From positions 167,797,649 to 167,861,648 of the forward strand of contig NC_073745.1 of NCBI RefSeq assembly GCF_029784135.1: DNA of 64,000 nucleotides. The letters are read 5' to 3'. The notes under the pieces are model-generated. The model was given only the letters and a program-made list of their open reading frames with translations. It was not told the DNA's origin and did no database searches. This DNA is from Toxorhynchites rutilus septentrionalis. Lineage: Eukaryota > Arthropoda > Insecta > Diptera > Culicidae. A program made the position numbers and the translations under genes. This document shows, in pieces, positions 10,800 through 22,135 of this stretch. Within the stretch, counting starts at the first letter, position 1; each line of letters opens with the position of its first letter.

Positions 10800-13338
10800 T
10801 GTGACTGTTCGTGGAGGTGAACGTGTGAGACACGCGAAATGAGCGCGTTTTAGTTCGCGAATTTCGATGAATAACCGTTGGGAAAAAGCTAAGCGTGGGG
10901 TTGCGTGAATTTTCACCGCTTCACGCCTCACTTGCACCGCCACATTTGGGTACACGGCCCTTATCCGGAGATGCCACCACCCGCCACCAGATGTCATTGG
11001 CATGGGCGGCAAATATTAAGGTAGGTCCGAAAATGGGAATTCGGACCTAGACCTGAGATCATGAGGGTAATTACCGGGTCGAGAGGTTGACGACCAAGCT
11101 TAAAAGGGTAGAAAGGGGACTTCAAAAGAAACCTTTGGACGGAACGGTCGAGTTTTTAAGAGAAAAAAAGATATTTAGTGCGTGAAAAAAATGCGATTGT
11201 TCGCGCGAATAAGATCAGTGAAAATGAGGAGATCAATCCGGAGTTTAAAAGGATTGAGATAAAAGGTGCGATCGTGCGTTATCCGTGAGTGCTCGCGGAA
11301 ATTTAAAAAAATTATAGGAGGTTGTGTCTAAGATACGACCGCATTGCATTGTTGACGTAGAACTAAACTGTTATTTTTTATAAGTCGCTTGTTTATACCT
11401 TAGTAGAATAATCTCTGAAATGTTTTTTCATTGTAGAATTAGTTGACGATAATTGATTGATGATTCATTCTTGCCCTCGCAGAACAATACACTAGCTGAT
11501 CATATGTCGCAATTAATTTCATGCCAATGTATTGAAAATTTACGTTGAACGCTATTCCAGTGGCCTTTTTCGCAATTGACATAATAAACTCGGCTATAGT
11601 TATATACATGTTGCACCAGCACCATTATTCCACATCTCATAACTACATCAATATATCTAACTACTAGGAATATAAACACTTCTCATCATTTTACATTATT
11701 CTCAAAAGAAACGATTCTGTTTATATCACTGGCCTTGGAAAAAATTGCATTACTTTCTCATGCTCAAGATAAGCGCAGCTGCCACCCTCAGTGGAGGAAT
11801 TTTTTCTACTGGTAAGCGAAACCTAATCACATACAACATTCCAGAACGACTTTCTTGGTATCTAAACAAGCGAAATAAACTCTTTTTGTTAATATCAACA
11901 ACCTCGAAAATAGTAGCATTGCTTTATTATGATCAAGATTAGCGCAATCCTAGTTAATGGCAGTTTTGCGACTGACACGCGAACCCAAATAACTCATAAC
12001 ATTCCAGTAAGACATTCAAGATGCTTGGTATTTCCCAAATGATTTTTTGGCACACAACCTGAATGCATGCTTCGCCATAACGTCAGTTTAATGCATTCAT
12101 ACAATGTCAAAGGCACCAACAAAACAAACAATGTTAACTGCTTCGAAAAATACTGAATTATGCCACACAGCTCGACTCTGCTATAAAACCCATCGATGCG
12201 AATTCGCTGATGAGTTTGTCAATAGCGACCGCCTTCACCACCAGTGGGGGTAGCTTGATTTTGGTTACAGCCTGGGTAACGGCGCTTACATTTTCGACCG
12301 ACGCGCCGAGGTCGCCTACTTCGCTGTTGTTCGATGCGGTGTCACTCGCGAAGGCTTGGTTCAGTGCGAGCGCTTTTCACTGCACCAACATCGCGTGCTT
12401 CACTAGATGACGCTTGCCTCGAAATTTGATTGCCCCTGGCAATGCGTTCGTTTTTTGCAGTGCTCGAGGCAGCCTTTCTCTTCTTCTTACTCATCACACA
12501 CTACGCGAAGCGTCCAATTTATGACGCTGAAAGAAAAACACACGATACGAATAACGCCAAAAATGAACTGAAAAAACCACACGACGATATCCAAGTTGGA
12601 TTCCCACTGGTGGGGTCCAATCTTAGATCGAAGCGCAGCAAAAGCAAAGTGAACTGGATTGCTCAACAGTCCGATGCCGAATGAAAGTTTGCCTCAGCGA
12701 GATCCACTGTTTATACTCTAGGCAAGTATTCCCCTTCATCGTTCTTCTTTTCCTTCGTACACGGAGACTTTATCCTACGATTTCCCCTTCGCTGCTCGTC
12801 GATAAGTTGCTCGTTATTGACAGCTCTGTTCGGGAAAGCACACAAATGGACAGAACAAATGTATGGGAAAATGGAAACGCTTAAAGTTTTCATGTATTTT
12901 GACCATTAACAAACCAGGAGATTCTAATGTATAGCATATGAAACAAATCTTAGGGAATTTCCAATTCGTTTACTATGTAAATCACCAAAATCCGTTCGCG
13001 GCAAAAATAGTTATTAACGTTAACTTGATTTCATAAAAACATGACCTGTTTTCTGATTTGGCACCCTTAATGAAAGACGTAGTTCTACGTCAAAAAAGTA
13101 CTCCCGATTTCTCGAAAGACGACGAATAAAGATTGGTGAACTTTCCCGTCTGCAACCGGAACATCGAGTCGTCGCAGCCCAGCTTCCAGGTGAGTGTAGG
13201 TTAAGGAAGTGGGTGGTAAGGCAACGTAGCCAAACGCGAGGTTTTTCCCCAAGCAAATAAATAAGCGTATGCCGATCCTGAGGCATTATTAAAGGGAGTT
13301 TCGTGCGTGCCACCGAGCATCGAAACCCTCAGTTACAG
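10800..13338 (+). mobile_element. Solo LTR (about 750 bp), TSD GTGT, split by a GTE-B element
   Basis: The ends are TGTGACTG...GTTACA and GTGT flanks both sides (10796-10799, 13339-13342). Removing it restores the copia reading frame. Its own sequence is 10800-11312 plus about 13096-13338, with AATAAA signals near 13126 and 13255. No internal retroelement genes are present, so it is read as a solo LTR left by recombination. Whether gypsy or BEL is undecided; the strand is guessed from the polyadenylation signals. Confidence 0.55.
11313..13091 (-). mobile_element. GTE-B element, copy 1
   Basis: On the minus strand the left end is the palindrome GACGTAGAACTACGTC (13076-13091) preceded by TTTTTT. 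The right end is the quasi-palindrome (11320-11340) followed by TCCTATA and a T-run. It lies in an A-run of the solo LTR (AAAAAA on both sides). The interior matches 35458-37418 in inverted orientation, including a degraded ORF1-like fragment around 12.2-12.7 kb. This copy lacks the hAT-like MITE of copy 2 and so gives an empty site. Confidence 0.65.
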
Positions 13339-13343
13339 TGTTT

Positions 13344-13785
13344 TGAACGTTTTTCGCTGATTTGACTGAGTAGCGTAATGCACCTCTGGTTATCCTCGAA
13401 AATGCATACAGGATTCTCCGTAGGTTCATCAAAATCTCGCATCAACTTCAGCAGCTACAGTAGTTCTTGGCAGCATTCCGCCAGTGAAACGTACTCTGCT
13501 TCGGTTGAGGATAGTGCTACACACGGTTGCTTCCTTGCGCACCACGATATGAGTCCACCACCAAGACGAAACAGGTATCCAGAACTAGACTTCCTATCAG
13601 TGACGTTTCCGGCCCAGTCGGCATCAGCAAAGCCCTCTAAACCTCCAACTGGTCCTCCTAATTCAAGCTGCAGACCACTAGTTGTTTTCAGGCAACGGCG
13701 CCCAAGTATGCAGCGGTGATACCAATATCGGGTCGCGTATTGACGGATAAATAAAGCAGACCGCCAACAAGACTCTGATATTTGT
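13344..13785 (-). pseudogene. Copia element 2: RT end to RNase H
   Basis: Minus strand, in order: YQSLVGGLLYLSVNTRPDIG (end of copia RT), FADADWAGN (start of RNase H), VALSSTEAEYVSLAE and FEDNQRCI. These are signature blocks of Ty1/copia polyproteins. The upstream part is at 22462-23140 and the downstream part at 10619-10799; both gaps are later insertions with TSDs. Confidence 0.8.
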
Positions 13786-14214
13786 CGTTAGTCTAAAGTG
13801 ACCAGATGGTCAGAGGTCTAACGCGGGACACAAAAAACAAAACGTTATGTATATACGTTATGTGAACATAAACCATAGTTTAGCGAGTCTAAACTAATCA
13901 GTATTATTTCTTTCTGAGTATTGGCACTCAGTTGTGATTTTTCGGTGGTTTAGATTTTTTTCACGCCCGAAAATCTCTGCCTGGCAGAGATGCCTGGCAA
14001 GCACGATTCAAATTCTACAATTTTCTTCAAATTACCGAACGGAATGCTCGAAAATTCCAATTCTTTTTTCATCGATTTTAGTGTTAACGTATGCATTCAA
14101 AAAAATTTACTAATTTCGGATAGCGATGAAAGATAATTTATAGGAACAAATTTTCTTTAAATCTTACGTTTATTAAGTCTACAACAAAAATGATTCAAGG
14201 CTGTTGATTCGCTG

Positions 14215-15110
14215 CAGCAGCATTGTCAAGCAACTTGATGATTTTTCCGTACTGCAAGCTCTACCCCACAGCGAAAGAATTGAACATTCTGAGGCACTTT
14301 GTGTCCGCCAGATATAGCCGATCTGGTATTTACAACATCCTCTCCCTGTCGATCCTTAAGCCGGGAGATCGAAACAACCGGGCAAACGGTGAAGGAGGAT
14401 CTGGCCAAAATGGACATTTTTATGCGGAAGCGTCAGATGAGACCGGCCGTATCTAGGCAGCAGGCAAATCACCCAGAAGGAGTAGCTTAAGGTGCTGGTG
14501 AAAAACTTCTTTCCAGCGAAAGAAGTGAAAAACTTCTTTTCGTACTCATAATGAAAGACGAGATATACTTGATGCTAGATTTCAACGAATGACAGGGGAC
14601 CGGTTCTTTACGTTCCCCAGGTAAGCGATGACGTCGAACATATCATTCACATCAAGTTCTCGAAGAAGGTCGTTCTCTGACAGACGTGAAGGGAATGTCC
14701 AGGCCGCTCTTTTTTCGAGTCATATGGTGAACGGAGAGATATATAGTACAAAGTGCTTGCCGTAGTTGGGAAGGTGATGTGGTCTTTATGCCGAACCTGG
14801 GATCAACCCATTATGCCAAAAGATCACGGGAGAACGGATCGGCTGGAGATAAACATTGTCGCGAAGACCATCAACCTTCCCAACATTCCCCAGCTGCGCT
14901 TGATAGAAAACATTTGGACGAATGGCCATAATAGAGAGACAGACGACCACCAAAGCCACGAAAAGGTAAAATAACACGCCGGTATACATCTTTTCATCAG
15001 CCATGTTTCAGGTTCCGTCCAACTTTCGTAAGACCGCCCAACGCTTCATTTACGATACTTCATCAAACAACTTTATAAAAATCATTTTCCAATTTTGTTG
15101 CTGTCGCTTC
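14215..15110 (+). pseudogene. Tc1/mariner-superfamily transposase pseudogene
   Basis: A degenerate IS630-Tc1-mariner transposase scattered over three frames. The recognisable end part is VVFMPNLGSTHYAK (second catalytic region, with the usual PDLASAHYAK-type motif mutated) followed by NLPNIPQLRLIENIW (region of the third catalytic residue, Glu type). Upstream, MKDEIYLMLDF fits the first catalytic region. Many frameshifts and stops; not functional. It lies inside the hAT-like element, either as an older insertion or as carried cargo. Confidence 0.55.
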
Positions 15111-15272
15111 CAGTTGACACTCTCTAAACAAAAAGCCCAATGTCGGTGCGATGAAACCGGTTCAACGTATCAATCTTTGGATGCATTAGAAGCGCTCTTG
15201 AACAGTCTGCCAAGTAAAAGTTTTTTTTTGAGGTTCATCCATGAAAGAAAATCAACATGATCAAATTGTTAT

Positions 15273-15446
15273 TATTGGAATATGGGAGTGAACCAAAGAA
15301 CGAACTACTTCGTGTGACGGTTGTAATCAGAAAGAAAGAATTTATTCATTGTATTCTACAAGAGGTATGTCAAGGTGACTGTGTATTCTACAAGGGGTGA
15401 GTCAAAGTGACATTACACACTGCTCGATATGTCGCATGTTCCTTCA
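15273..15446 (-). repeat. 3' LTR of copia element 1
   Basis: 174 bp, beginning (minus strand) TGAAGGAACATGCGACATAT and ending CATATTCCAATA. It matches 22136-22310 closely. The stop codon of the polyprotein overlaps its first three bases, and a purine tract (GAGGAGGAG) precedes it. Confidence 0.9.
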
Positions 15447-15838
15447 CTCCTCCTCGACCTTATTCGGCAGTAACCCTAATTGTTCTCTCAGAATTTTAAT
15501 TCTACATTGCTGTAATGGTTTCGTTAGAATGTCTGCGAGCATTTCTTCGGTTGGACAGTATTTTAACAAGATTTGTTTCTTCTCCTGGAGATCCCTAACA
15601 TAGAAATATTTGGTCTCAATATGCTTCGAGCGCTTTTCGATCCTATCACTGCTGATGAGCTTGATACAACTCTGGTTATCTTCAAAGGTTGGTACTGGCT
15701 CCGAGACATCCACATCGAAATCAGTTAACAGCTTCTTCACCCAAGTCAGCTCTTGGCATGCTTCTGCCAACGACACGAATTCCGCCTCAGTGGAAGATAA
15801 GGCGACGCAGCTTTGCTTCCTGGAGCCCAGCTTATGAC
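15444..15838 (-). pseudogene. Copia element 1: RNase H C-terminal part
   Basis: Encodes SRKQSCVALSSTEAEFVSLA, then FEDNQSCIKLI, RSKHIETKYFYVRDL and MLADILTKPLQQ, ending NKVEEE. This is the C-terminal RNase H of a Ty1/copia polyprotein. A small indel near the ISW motif shifts the frame next to the insertion at 15844. The N-terminal part is at 18872-19061. Confidence 0.85.
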
Positions 15839-16109
15839 GCCACTGTAGGAGATGTGACGAAGACAATTGAGGAAATTATTGAATGTTAAAAAAAGAAATA
15901 AATATGCAAACAATATAATCTGTATAAAAAAGACGGATGGGTAATGTCGGGGACATAACCGGAGTGACGTAGGACTATACAAAGGGGACAGCTTTTGTTA
16001 AATATATATTTTAAATATATTGTTTTATTTTCTTCTCCTACGTGAATACCTACCTATCTACCTGAAAAATGGATTAGTTTACTGTTTACTCTTTATGAAT
16101 ATGTTGATG

Positions 16110-16285
16110 GTTCTGAAAAGAACCTTTGGTGTTGTGTTTTTGTTATCACTCGATATTCCCATCTTGTTCGGTTAAACCTTCCTGTTTAGCTATTGCCTTT
16201 GCCACTCGCCACAGCTTTCACAGTTGGAAAATTTCTTCCCATCCAGCTTGTGACATGTTGTTCAGTAAATTACATTTAATGCGAC
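16110..16285 (-). repeat. Duplicated block in the H2A unit, copy 2
   Basis: About 170 bp (TTATCACTCGATATTCCCAT to ATGCGACGTGCCG) that matches 16865-17040 with small differences. Each block lies 3' of an H2A pseudogene on the minus strand, so the whole H2A-plus-downstream segment was duplicated inside the unit. Confidence 0.75.
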
Positions 16286-16309
16286 GTGCCGGAGAAGCAC
16301 TTTGCCACT

Positions 16310-16596
16310 CACTGAAACTAATTGTTGCCTTGATGAGCGCCGAACCGAAGCTGCTCTGTTCTTGATGCGGGTTTTCTGATTGTCGTGAGCAGCTTTGCAA
16401 GCCAACTCGAGCACTCCGACGGCCGAAACTCTATAATCGCTGTTGGGTATACTGGTGCTCCGGCACCAATCCGTTCGGCCTAGTTACCCTTGCGGAGCAA
16501 TCAGTGAATGCGACCAACAGGGAACTGGAGACCTGCACGGTTCGAGTGACACTTTGCCTTTCCCTTAACTTGTCCTCATTTGTTACGTCCACTATG
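16310..16596 (-). pseudogene. H2A: Histone H2A pseudogene, copy 2
   Basis: The minus strand reads KGKAKCHSNRAGLQFPVGRI, then LLRKGN, ERIGAGAPVY and KTRI in shifting frames, matching the N-terminal tail and histone fold of canonical H2A. The start codon is destroyed, and a stop replaces a residue of the RLLRKGNY segment. The C-terminal docking region is not recognisable. It retains the VGRIH segment that copy 1 has lost, so copy 1 is not the parent of copy 2. Not functional. Confidence 0.8.
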
Positions 16597-16842
16597 CCGA
16601 TGCCGTACAACCACACGGGTTTACGGTTTGAAAGAAAATAAGATATTCTTTTGGGGTCCGCGTGTTTTATACTCTAGCGGTACACACTCACAGGATAGAG
16701 ACAAATCGGCAGACTCAGCCAGAGGGGCGAGTCCAACGAGACGAACGAATGAGCGTTAAATGGGAGCGATGGCAAAAAAATACATTCATTACGATTTGTT
16801 CGCTCGTTGGATTCACATGCAGGCTAAAAAGGGTCCTTTTCA

Positions 16843-16862
16843 GGATCACAAAATTATCTTCA
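16843..16862 (+). promoter_or_regulatory. Possible histone 3' stem-loop relic, plus strand
   Basis: GGTCCTTTTCAGGATC followed by ACAAA closely resembles the histone mRNA 3' stem-loop (consensus type GGCCCTTTTCAGGGCC plus ACAAA). No histone coding sequence is recognised upstream on the plus strand. It may be a relic of a neighbouring convergent histone gene or a chance match. Confidence 0.4.
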
Positions 16863-17441
16863 ATCTAAAGAGTTTATTGTTTTGTTATCACTCGACATCC
16901 CCATCTTGTTCGGCTAAACCTTCCTGTTTAGCGATTTGTTGCCACTCGCCACAGCTTTCACAGTTGGAAAATTTCTTCCCATCCAGCTTTGTGACATGTT
17001 GTACAGTAAATTACATTCAATGCGACGAGCCGAAGCGCCACTCAGTGTCGCATTGGAGGCGATTTTAACCTGTAATTGAACATTTGCGATGACAGTGGTA
17101 CAGTGTCGACTTTCAATGTTGGGTCATAATTTGGATCTCTATGTTTACAAAAATGTCCAACTAAATAAGTCGCATTACATGTCCGTCCAATTAACTAAAT
17201 GTCGAACTAATTGTAAATTACTGTACTTTCAATCTGGAAACAATTTAAGAATTGGTGAAAATTGAATAATCAGGAAAGTCCCCAACTATCAATAAGCTCA
17301 AAACAACTGTCAAATTCACATACTCATCAGATCCTGGCAAACAAATTATGAAAAAATCAATTTGTGTTTTATTATTATTTTGGATAATGTTTTAGAAAAC
17401 ATTGAACTGTATTTCCTAAACACTTTTTTGGAAGGTTTAAT

Positions 17442-17457
17442 GGCCCTGGAAAGCGCC
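17442..17457 (-). promoter_or_regulatory. Histone-type 3' stem-loop of H2A copy 1
   Basis: The minus strand reads GGCGCTTTCCAGGGCC, two changes from the histone stem-loop consensus, about 60-80 nt after the recognisable H2A coding part. In functional genes this hairpin binds SLBP and directs U7-dependent cleavage instead of polyadenylation. It indicates that a replication-dependent H2A gene was captured as DNA. Confidence 0.6.
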
Positions 17458-17519
17458 TTGTTTTATGGAATGGTTCCAATTTAGAAAACTTAGTACTCGT
17501 GGTTTTGAAAAAAAACATT

Positions 17520-17800
17520 TCGAACGCCACTCGCCACTCGCTGCAACTGCCTGTTGTCTTGATGTCCACCGAACCGAATGTGTCCTGTTCCGAATCCGGG
17601 TTTTCTTATCGTCGCGAGCAGCTTTGCCAGCTAACTCGATCACTTCGGCGGCCAAAACTATATAACGCCGACTAGGTGGACTGGTGCACTGGTACTAACG
17701 CGCTCGGCCTAGCTACCCTTGCGGGGAACTCCAGACCAACGCGATTCGAGCGGGATTTTGCCTTTCCCTTCACTTTTCCTCCTTTGCCATGTCCAGACAT
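17520..17800 (-). pseudogene. H2A: Histone H2A pseudogene, copy 1
   Basis: It starts with ATG (17798-17800) and encodes [20 protein letters not shown], matching the canonical H2A tail, then GLEFP. After that a deletion removes the VGRIHRLL segment and stops appear. Shifted frames continue with AERV, AAEVIELAGKAARDDKKTRI, matching the H2A alpha-2/alpha-3 region. The 3' end is degraded before the docking domain. The upstream region has an initiator-like CATCAGTTCG about 45 nt before the ATG. Not functional. Confidence 0.85.
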
Positions 17801-18871
17801 GGCTGCTTGGGTTGGTTTGTTGATGTGTTGTGATGCGAACTGATGTGGTGTACGGTTTGAATGAGAATGATCGTTACGGCAGCGGAGCGGGGATTTTTAA
17901 GCTGACTGGCTGGCTCGAGAATTACGCATGTGTGAGACTGCGACCAATGTTTCGTTCATTTTTTTCTTTTTCTTTTCCAATCGTGCTTCATTCTATTTCG
18001 CTGCTGCTCTGGTTGCCCGTTTTGGTCGGTACGATTTGAGGAGCACAAAATGGACCAATCAAAAATGGGCACATAGGGCATTTTGACAATGCTTGATATT
18101 TTACAATTATTTAATTATTTATCTCATGAAAAATGAAATGTTATTCGTTATGATAGATGCGTAGATATATTTCCTATCAATTGATGCAAAAACTTTTGCG
18201 ATCTATTGAGAAATGCTCGAGTTATAAGCGTTCCAAATCTTGCATTTTTTCCTACTTGTTCAGTGCCTAGATTTCCATTTCACCCCCTATATCTTCCGGT
18301 TAGACGTAGTCCTACGTCAAAAATAAAATAAAGAATAGACTATAAAATTCTTATGTTTCATCTGCCCCATGTATCTGTGATCTATGGTACACATTGGACA
18401 TTTGCGCAAGTAAATTTTTGGACTCCCCATATACGCAAGCAAGACGTGGAACAATCCTTCATAAACACGGAGAGGGAAATAATATAAGAGCGAAACGAAA
18501 AAACTCTCGTACCAGCGTTGCCAAATGACTTTTACAATAATCAGGATGCAAGAGAAGTAAAAACTAGAAAAATTAGGAGCATTGGCACCATTGGTCTGAA
18601 AGAACTTATATCTGTAAATAAAATCAGTTCGTTTTTCATGTTTGCTAAACTGATTTCAATGTTGAAAAAAAAAATTATCTTTTAGATAACTCGTCTTGCT
18701 CAAACCTCTGTAGGGGAAGGAGGCGGGACCATCATCATCATCATCAAGAGACTCGGATAGCACTAGTTCGACGGAACTTCATTCTCTCGAGTAAAGTGTT
18801 GAAGAACGGTCGCAAGTTGTCGGTTCGGTCGGACGTTTGGCAGGATGGAAAAGAGGGAACACGACAGCCAC

Positions 18872-19061
18872 CACCAAAACGAATCAGGAATCCTGTGTTT
18901 GACATTCGATCACGATGGTTACCCGCCCAGTCAGCATCCGCGAACAGTTCCAATCCTGTGCTTTGCGACCCAAGATGCAATTTGTGGTCACATGTAGCCT
19001 TCAAATACCTGAGTACCCTTTTCGCTTCCTGCCAATCCAACTGTGTGGGACAACTTGACTT
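18872..19061 (-). pseudogene. Copia element 1: RNase H N-terminal part
   Basis: Encodes DWQEAKRVLRYLKATCDHKL and LFADADWAGNHRDRMSNTGF, ending at RFGGG where the GCCAC-flanked insertion starts. It is in frame with the RT upstream, separated only by an amber codon at 19062-19064. Confidence 0.8.
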
Positions 19062-19913
19062 CTATGCCAAAATTGAAGTGCTAACTGCGATGTCTGGGCG
19101 CGAATGAACAGCCACATACAGCAGACCACCTATCAGACTGAGATACTGGGTGTTATTGGGCAGTCGATTCTCCTCCTCCTTCTGTTGAATTTTGGACGGT
19201 TTGGCATTTTCTAAACCATGCCTTTCAGCAAGCTTTAAAATGTAGCTTTGTTGGTTCAACTGAAATCCACTTGAATCACGCTCGATTTCAATTCCAAGAA
19301 AATGCTTAACATCACCCAGATTGGCAACTTCGAAATTCTTTTGCAGCTGACGGAAAATTGCCGCAAATTCGTCAGCAGTTTCAGTGACGATGAGCATGTC
19401 GTCGACGTAGAGTAAAACATACGTGGCTGATGTCCTTCGTCGAACGTACAGACACGGGTCCGCAGTCGAAGCCACGAATCCCATTCTTCGGAACACATCG
19501 TCGATTCGTTGATTCCATACTCGAGCGGATTGCTTTAAACCGTATAAACTCTTTTTCAGCAAACATACCGTGTCTGAGTTCCCAGTGGTATAACCTTCAG
19601 GCTGTTTCATGTAGATGGACTCTTCCAACTTTCCATGACGGTACGCGGTCTCCACATCCACGTGTTTAACTAACATCCGACGCCGGCTTGCGATGGTCAG
19701 GAGAGAACGTAGAGTGATTTGTTTGGCGACGGGAGCGAAAACTTCGTCAAAGTCCACACCAAACTTTTGCGTAAATCCTTGCGCCACTAGCCTCGCTTTA
19801 TGGCGCACAACGTTATCCTTCGCGTCCTCCTTCGTCTTGAACAGCCACTTACATCCAATGGCTTTTCGTTTCGGCGGCAACTTGACCAGTTCCCAAGTAA
19901 CATTTCCAATCAT
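19062..19913 (-). pseudogene. Copia element 1: reverse transcriptase
   Basis: RT domain of a Ty1/copia polyprotein: GCKWLFKTKED, KARLVAQGFTQKFGVDFDEV, FAPVAKQITLRSLLTIASRR, KHVDVETAYRHGKLEE, LKKSLYGLKQSARVWN and the catalytic YVDDML are all present, so the catalytic aspartates are intact. The frame then hits an in-frame TAG where a sense codon is expected, after STSILA. The upstream boundary is an I-element 3' fragment inserted at the IGNVTW motif. Expression as an intact polyprotein is impossible because integrase is absent. Confidence 0.9.
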
Positions 19914-20430
19914 CGTTGTGTCCCCGTTTTATATCCCTCCTATCCGATCGATAAACTTTTACTTAGTCGCGGCAATACATACACACACTTTTTACAGATA
20001 CACGGGCCAAAGTTTGTGCAGTCCACTGATCATTCAACAAGAACCAAAGGTTGTACCGCTCATGACAACTCTACACGAACTGATGATTGCGCCGGTTAGT
20101 GACCATTCTATCCTGGATTCCTCGAGTCGAGATAGACGCACCACGCTAGATATGAGGTAACGACTAGGGGGGCGTTGCTGATTAAGGGTCAGCTGCATCC
20201 CAATAGAAAGTATCCTATGTCGGGCACACGTACAGAGCATTGGAGACAGCAACATTCGAATTACGAAAACACTTGTAATACTAACCTCGAGCCAACCGCG
20301 AGTAATCGGTTACATATTACTAACATAGATAATAAGAATTGTCAAAATATTGAACTCCCGGCCCCGTGAGGCTAACGCCATATGAGCCTTTATAAAAATA
20401 TATATTTTGGAAAAAAACAAAAAAAAAAAA
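19914..20430 (+). mobile_element. 5'-truncated I-clade element 3' end
   Basis: Plus-strand copy of the 3' untranslated end of the I element found complete at 51792-57168: the CGTTGTGTCCCCGTTT start, the GGGGGGCGTTGCTGATTAA segment and the terminal AAATATATATTTTGG, followed by an A-rich tail. It is a typical dead-on-arrival LINE insertion into the copia RT. Confidence 0.85.
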
Positions 20431-20431
20431 A

Positions 20432-20787
20432 TGGATACTCCTCGTCCATTGCAGCTTTCCAATGATCGCCGTGTTGACTGTTGATTGCCTCGTATGGAGT
20501 TCGTGGATCACCAGTATGCTTCGGATGATTGGTATCACAAGTCCCTGCTGCAAGCCACTTGCTTCAGTTCCAGGATCTTCAGTGGCGGACGATGCCACGT
20601 TATTGTCAGCTTCATCTGAAAATCGATTGGAAGGCAATCCGGTGCTCATAAAAAAGAAATCTTTTAACTTGCCTGTGAGGAAGCGCTCCCTGCCGCTTCG
20701 CCTCAATGCCGATGACTCGGGCGGATTTGAAGATGTGCGCGACGGGAGCGCAGGAGTTGTCACGTTGTCATTATAATACGGGTCCAC
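20432..20787 (-). pseudogene. Copia element 1: linker between integrase and RT
   Basis: Encodes LRRSGRERFLTGKLKDFFF and further linker sequence, then, in another frame, HWKAAMDEEY, which is the usual start of the copia RT region just before the I insertion. There is at least one frameshift. Nothing resembling integrase (HHCC or DDE) is found between this and the gag-protease frame. Confidence 0.65.
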
Positions 20788-20918
20788 GGTATCACCGTGC
20801 CTGAGACTAGGCCTCTCCTCATACGCTGCAGACTGTTGAAAGTGATATGGCCTAGCCTTCTCTAGAAGATGATAATTGGTTCAACTTGAATAGTCACTCG
20901 ACTCCCTGTGGCGATGAC

Positions 20919-22076
20919 CTATCCCTCAGGATTTTTCACTGTGACGCCGTCGATGTTGAACGTAACTGTGTGACCACGTTGAACAATCTGATTCAATGAT
21001 AGCAAATTGGTTGATAGCTCCGGAATTACGTGTACCTCGTGCACTTCAATGGGGGGATCTTCGGAACAGCACTCTGGCCTCAGTCTTATGCCTCCCTTTG
21101 CAATCACTTTCATCGCACTTTTATTGGCAACCATCACCGTTCCGCCGTGACGTTGAACATTTTCTAACATGTATTCAGACTTTGAAAAATGATTCGATGA
21201 ACCGGAATCGAAATACCAGTTGTCATCTTCGGCAATCGTTGAAAGAACTGTGCACCACGCGCTAGCTTTCTTGGAATCCTTTTGTGGACACTCTCTTGCA
21301 ATGTGGCCATATTTCTGGTAACGTCGATATTTGGGACCTTTGCCTTGGGGGGCTGCATCGTAATTATTCGATTTTCGACTCTGATTGTTATTTTTTTTGT
21401 TACTCGAAAAGGCAGCACCTGACGATAACGATGACATACATGTATGATGTATGATGACATACATACATGTTTCCTGCAGCAGCTTTGTCTTCACGACATC
21501 ACCGGTAATCGCTGTTTCGGAATTTTCCAATGCCATTATCATCGGCCGATAATCTTCCGGCAAACCAGCCAACAAAAGAGTACCTATCCACTCGTCACTG
21601 ATGTCAAATCCGATGCCACGCAACTGATGTGCGGTTGCTATGATCGTATTGACGTATATTTCCATGGTGCCGCTGGTTGCTAGGGACGCTGTTATTAATT
21701 TTCGCAGCAGACCAACTTTCCGGGTGAGCCCCGTATCTTCGAATGCTGCTTCCAGCTTTGACCACGTTTCCTTAGCGGATTTCGCTTCCCGTACATGAAC
21801 ATAATTAACTGGATCAAGCAAAAGAATAATTTTTCCACGAGCTCTTCTGTCCTCCAGTGCGTCAACGGCAGGATCCGTTCCATCTGGTTTCGATGTCGGC
21901 TTGACTGCTTCCCACAAATCTTCCAGCTCTAAAAACGTCTGTACCGCAAACTTCCAGGTTGGCCAATTTTCCTGCCCGACAAGAAGCTCAATTGACGGCA
22001 GACTCGTTGAACTGTATCCTCGATTGTGAACAGCACCTCCATCACCATTTTTATGGGAACATCCTGATGTAGACAT
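20919..22076 (-). pseudogene. Copia element 1: Gag and protease
   Basis: 385-codon frame starting MSTSGCSHKNGDGG. The Gag part has the copia capsid pattern (LPSIELLVGQENWPTWKFAV). The zinc knuckle is damaged: KYRRYQKYGHIAREC has Tyr where the first two Cys should be. The protease follows with the WYFDSGSSNHF active site. The frame stops after VTVKNPEG, just before where integrase should begin. Gag could be made, but nucleic-acid binding is probably weakened and the element cannot integrate itself. Confidence 0.85.
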
Positions 22077-22121
22077 TTTTGAAAAAACTAACTCCGAAGA
22101 AAAAACAAAATGGCTAAATCA

Positions 22122-22135
22122 CTGGGCCCATAACC
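22122..22135 (-). other. Primer-binding site of copia element 1
   Basis: GGTTATGGGCCCAG immediately inside the 5' LTR, the sequence known from insect copia elements, which prime from an internal part of initiator-Met tRNA. It fixes the orientation and the inner LTR boundary. Confidence 0.85.

Larger units (their letters stand above)
15932..18318 (-). mobile_element. GTE-H2A element carrying two H2A pseudogenes
   Basis: On the minus strand: left end TTTTT + GACGTAGGACTACGTC (18303-18318), a promoter-like region, H2A copy 1, its histone-type stem-loop, H2A copy 2, a duplicated block, then right end TAGTCCTACGTCA (15965-15977) and the 9-3-9 quasi-palindrome (15940-15960), followed by a T-run. 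Both flanks are A-runs. The termini are the same kind as in the H3-bearing units, but the cargo differs. Confidence 0.65.
15844..18866. mobile_element. Solo LTR-like insertion with TSD GCCAC, hosting the H2A unit
   Basis: The insertion has TG...CA ends (TGTAGGAG...ACACGACA), and GCCAC is present on both sides (15839-15843, 18867-18871). It splits the RNase H domain between the GFLIRFGGG and VISW motifs. Its own sequence (about 15844-15931 and 18319-18866, some 640 bp) has no coding capacity. It is read as a solo LTR into which a GTE-H2A unit later inserted at an A-run. LTR nature is inferred from the ends and the TSD only. Confidence 0.5.

Noticed and set aside
10800..13338. DNA transposon with TGTRACTG inverted ends
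   Set aside because: Only 8 bases with a mismatch match between the ends. TG...CA ends, a 4-bp TSD and polyadenylation signals fit a solo LTR better.
15844..18866. LTR pair at TGTAGGAG (15844) and TGTAGGGG (18709)
   Set aside because: Similarity fades after about 20 bases, so two LTRs of one element are not supported; kept as a single solo LTR-like insertion.
19693..20160. 155-codon plus-strand frame across a copia/I junction
   Set aside because: Crosses an insertion boundary and is antisense to RT; no biological frame.
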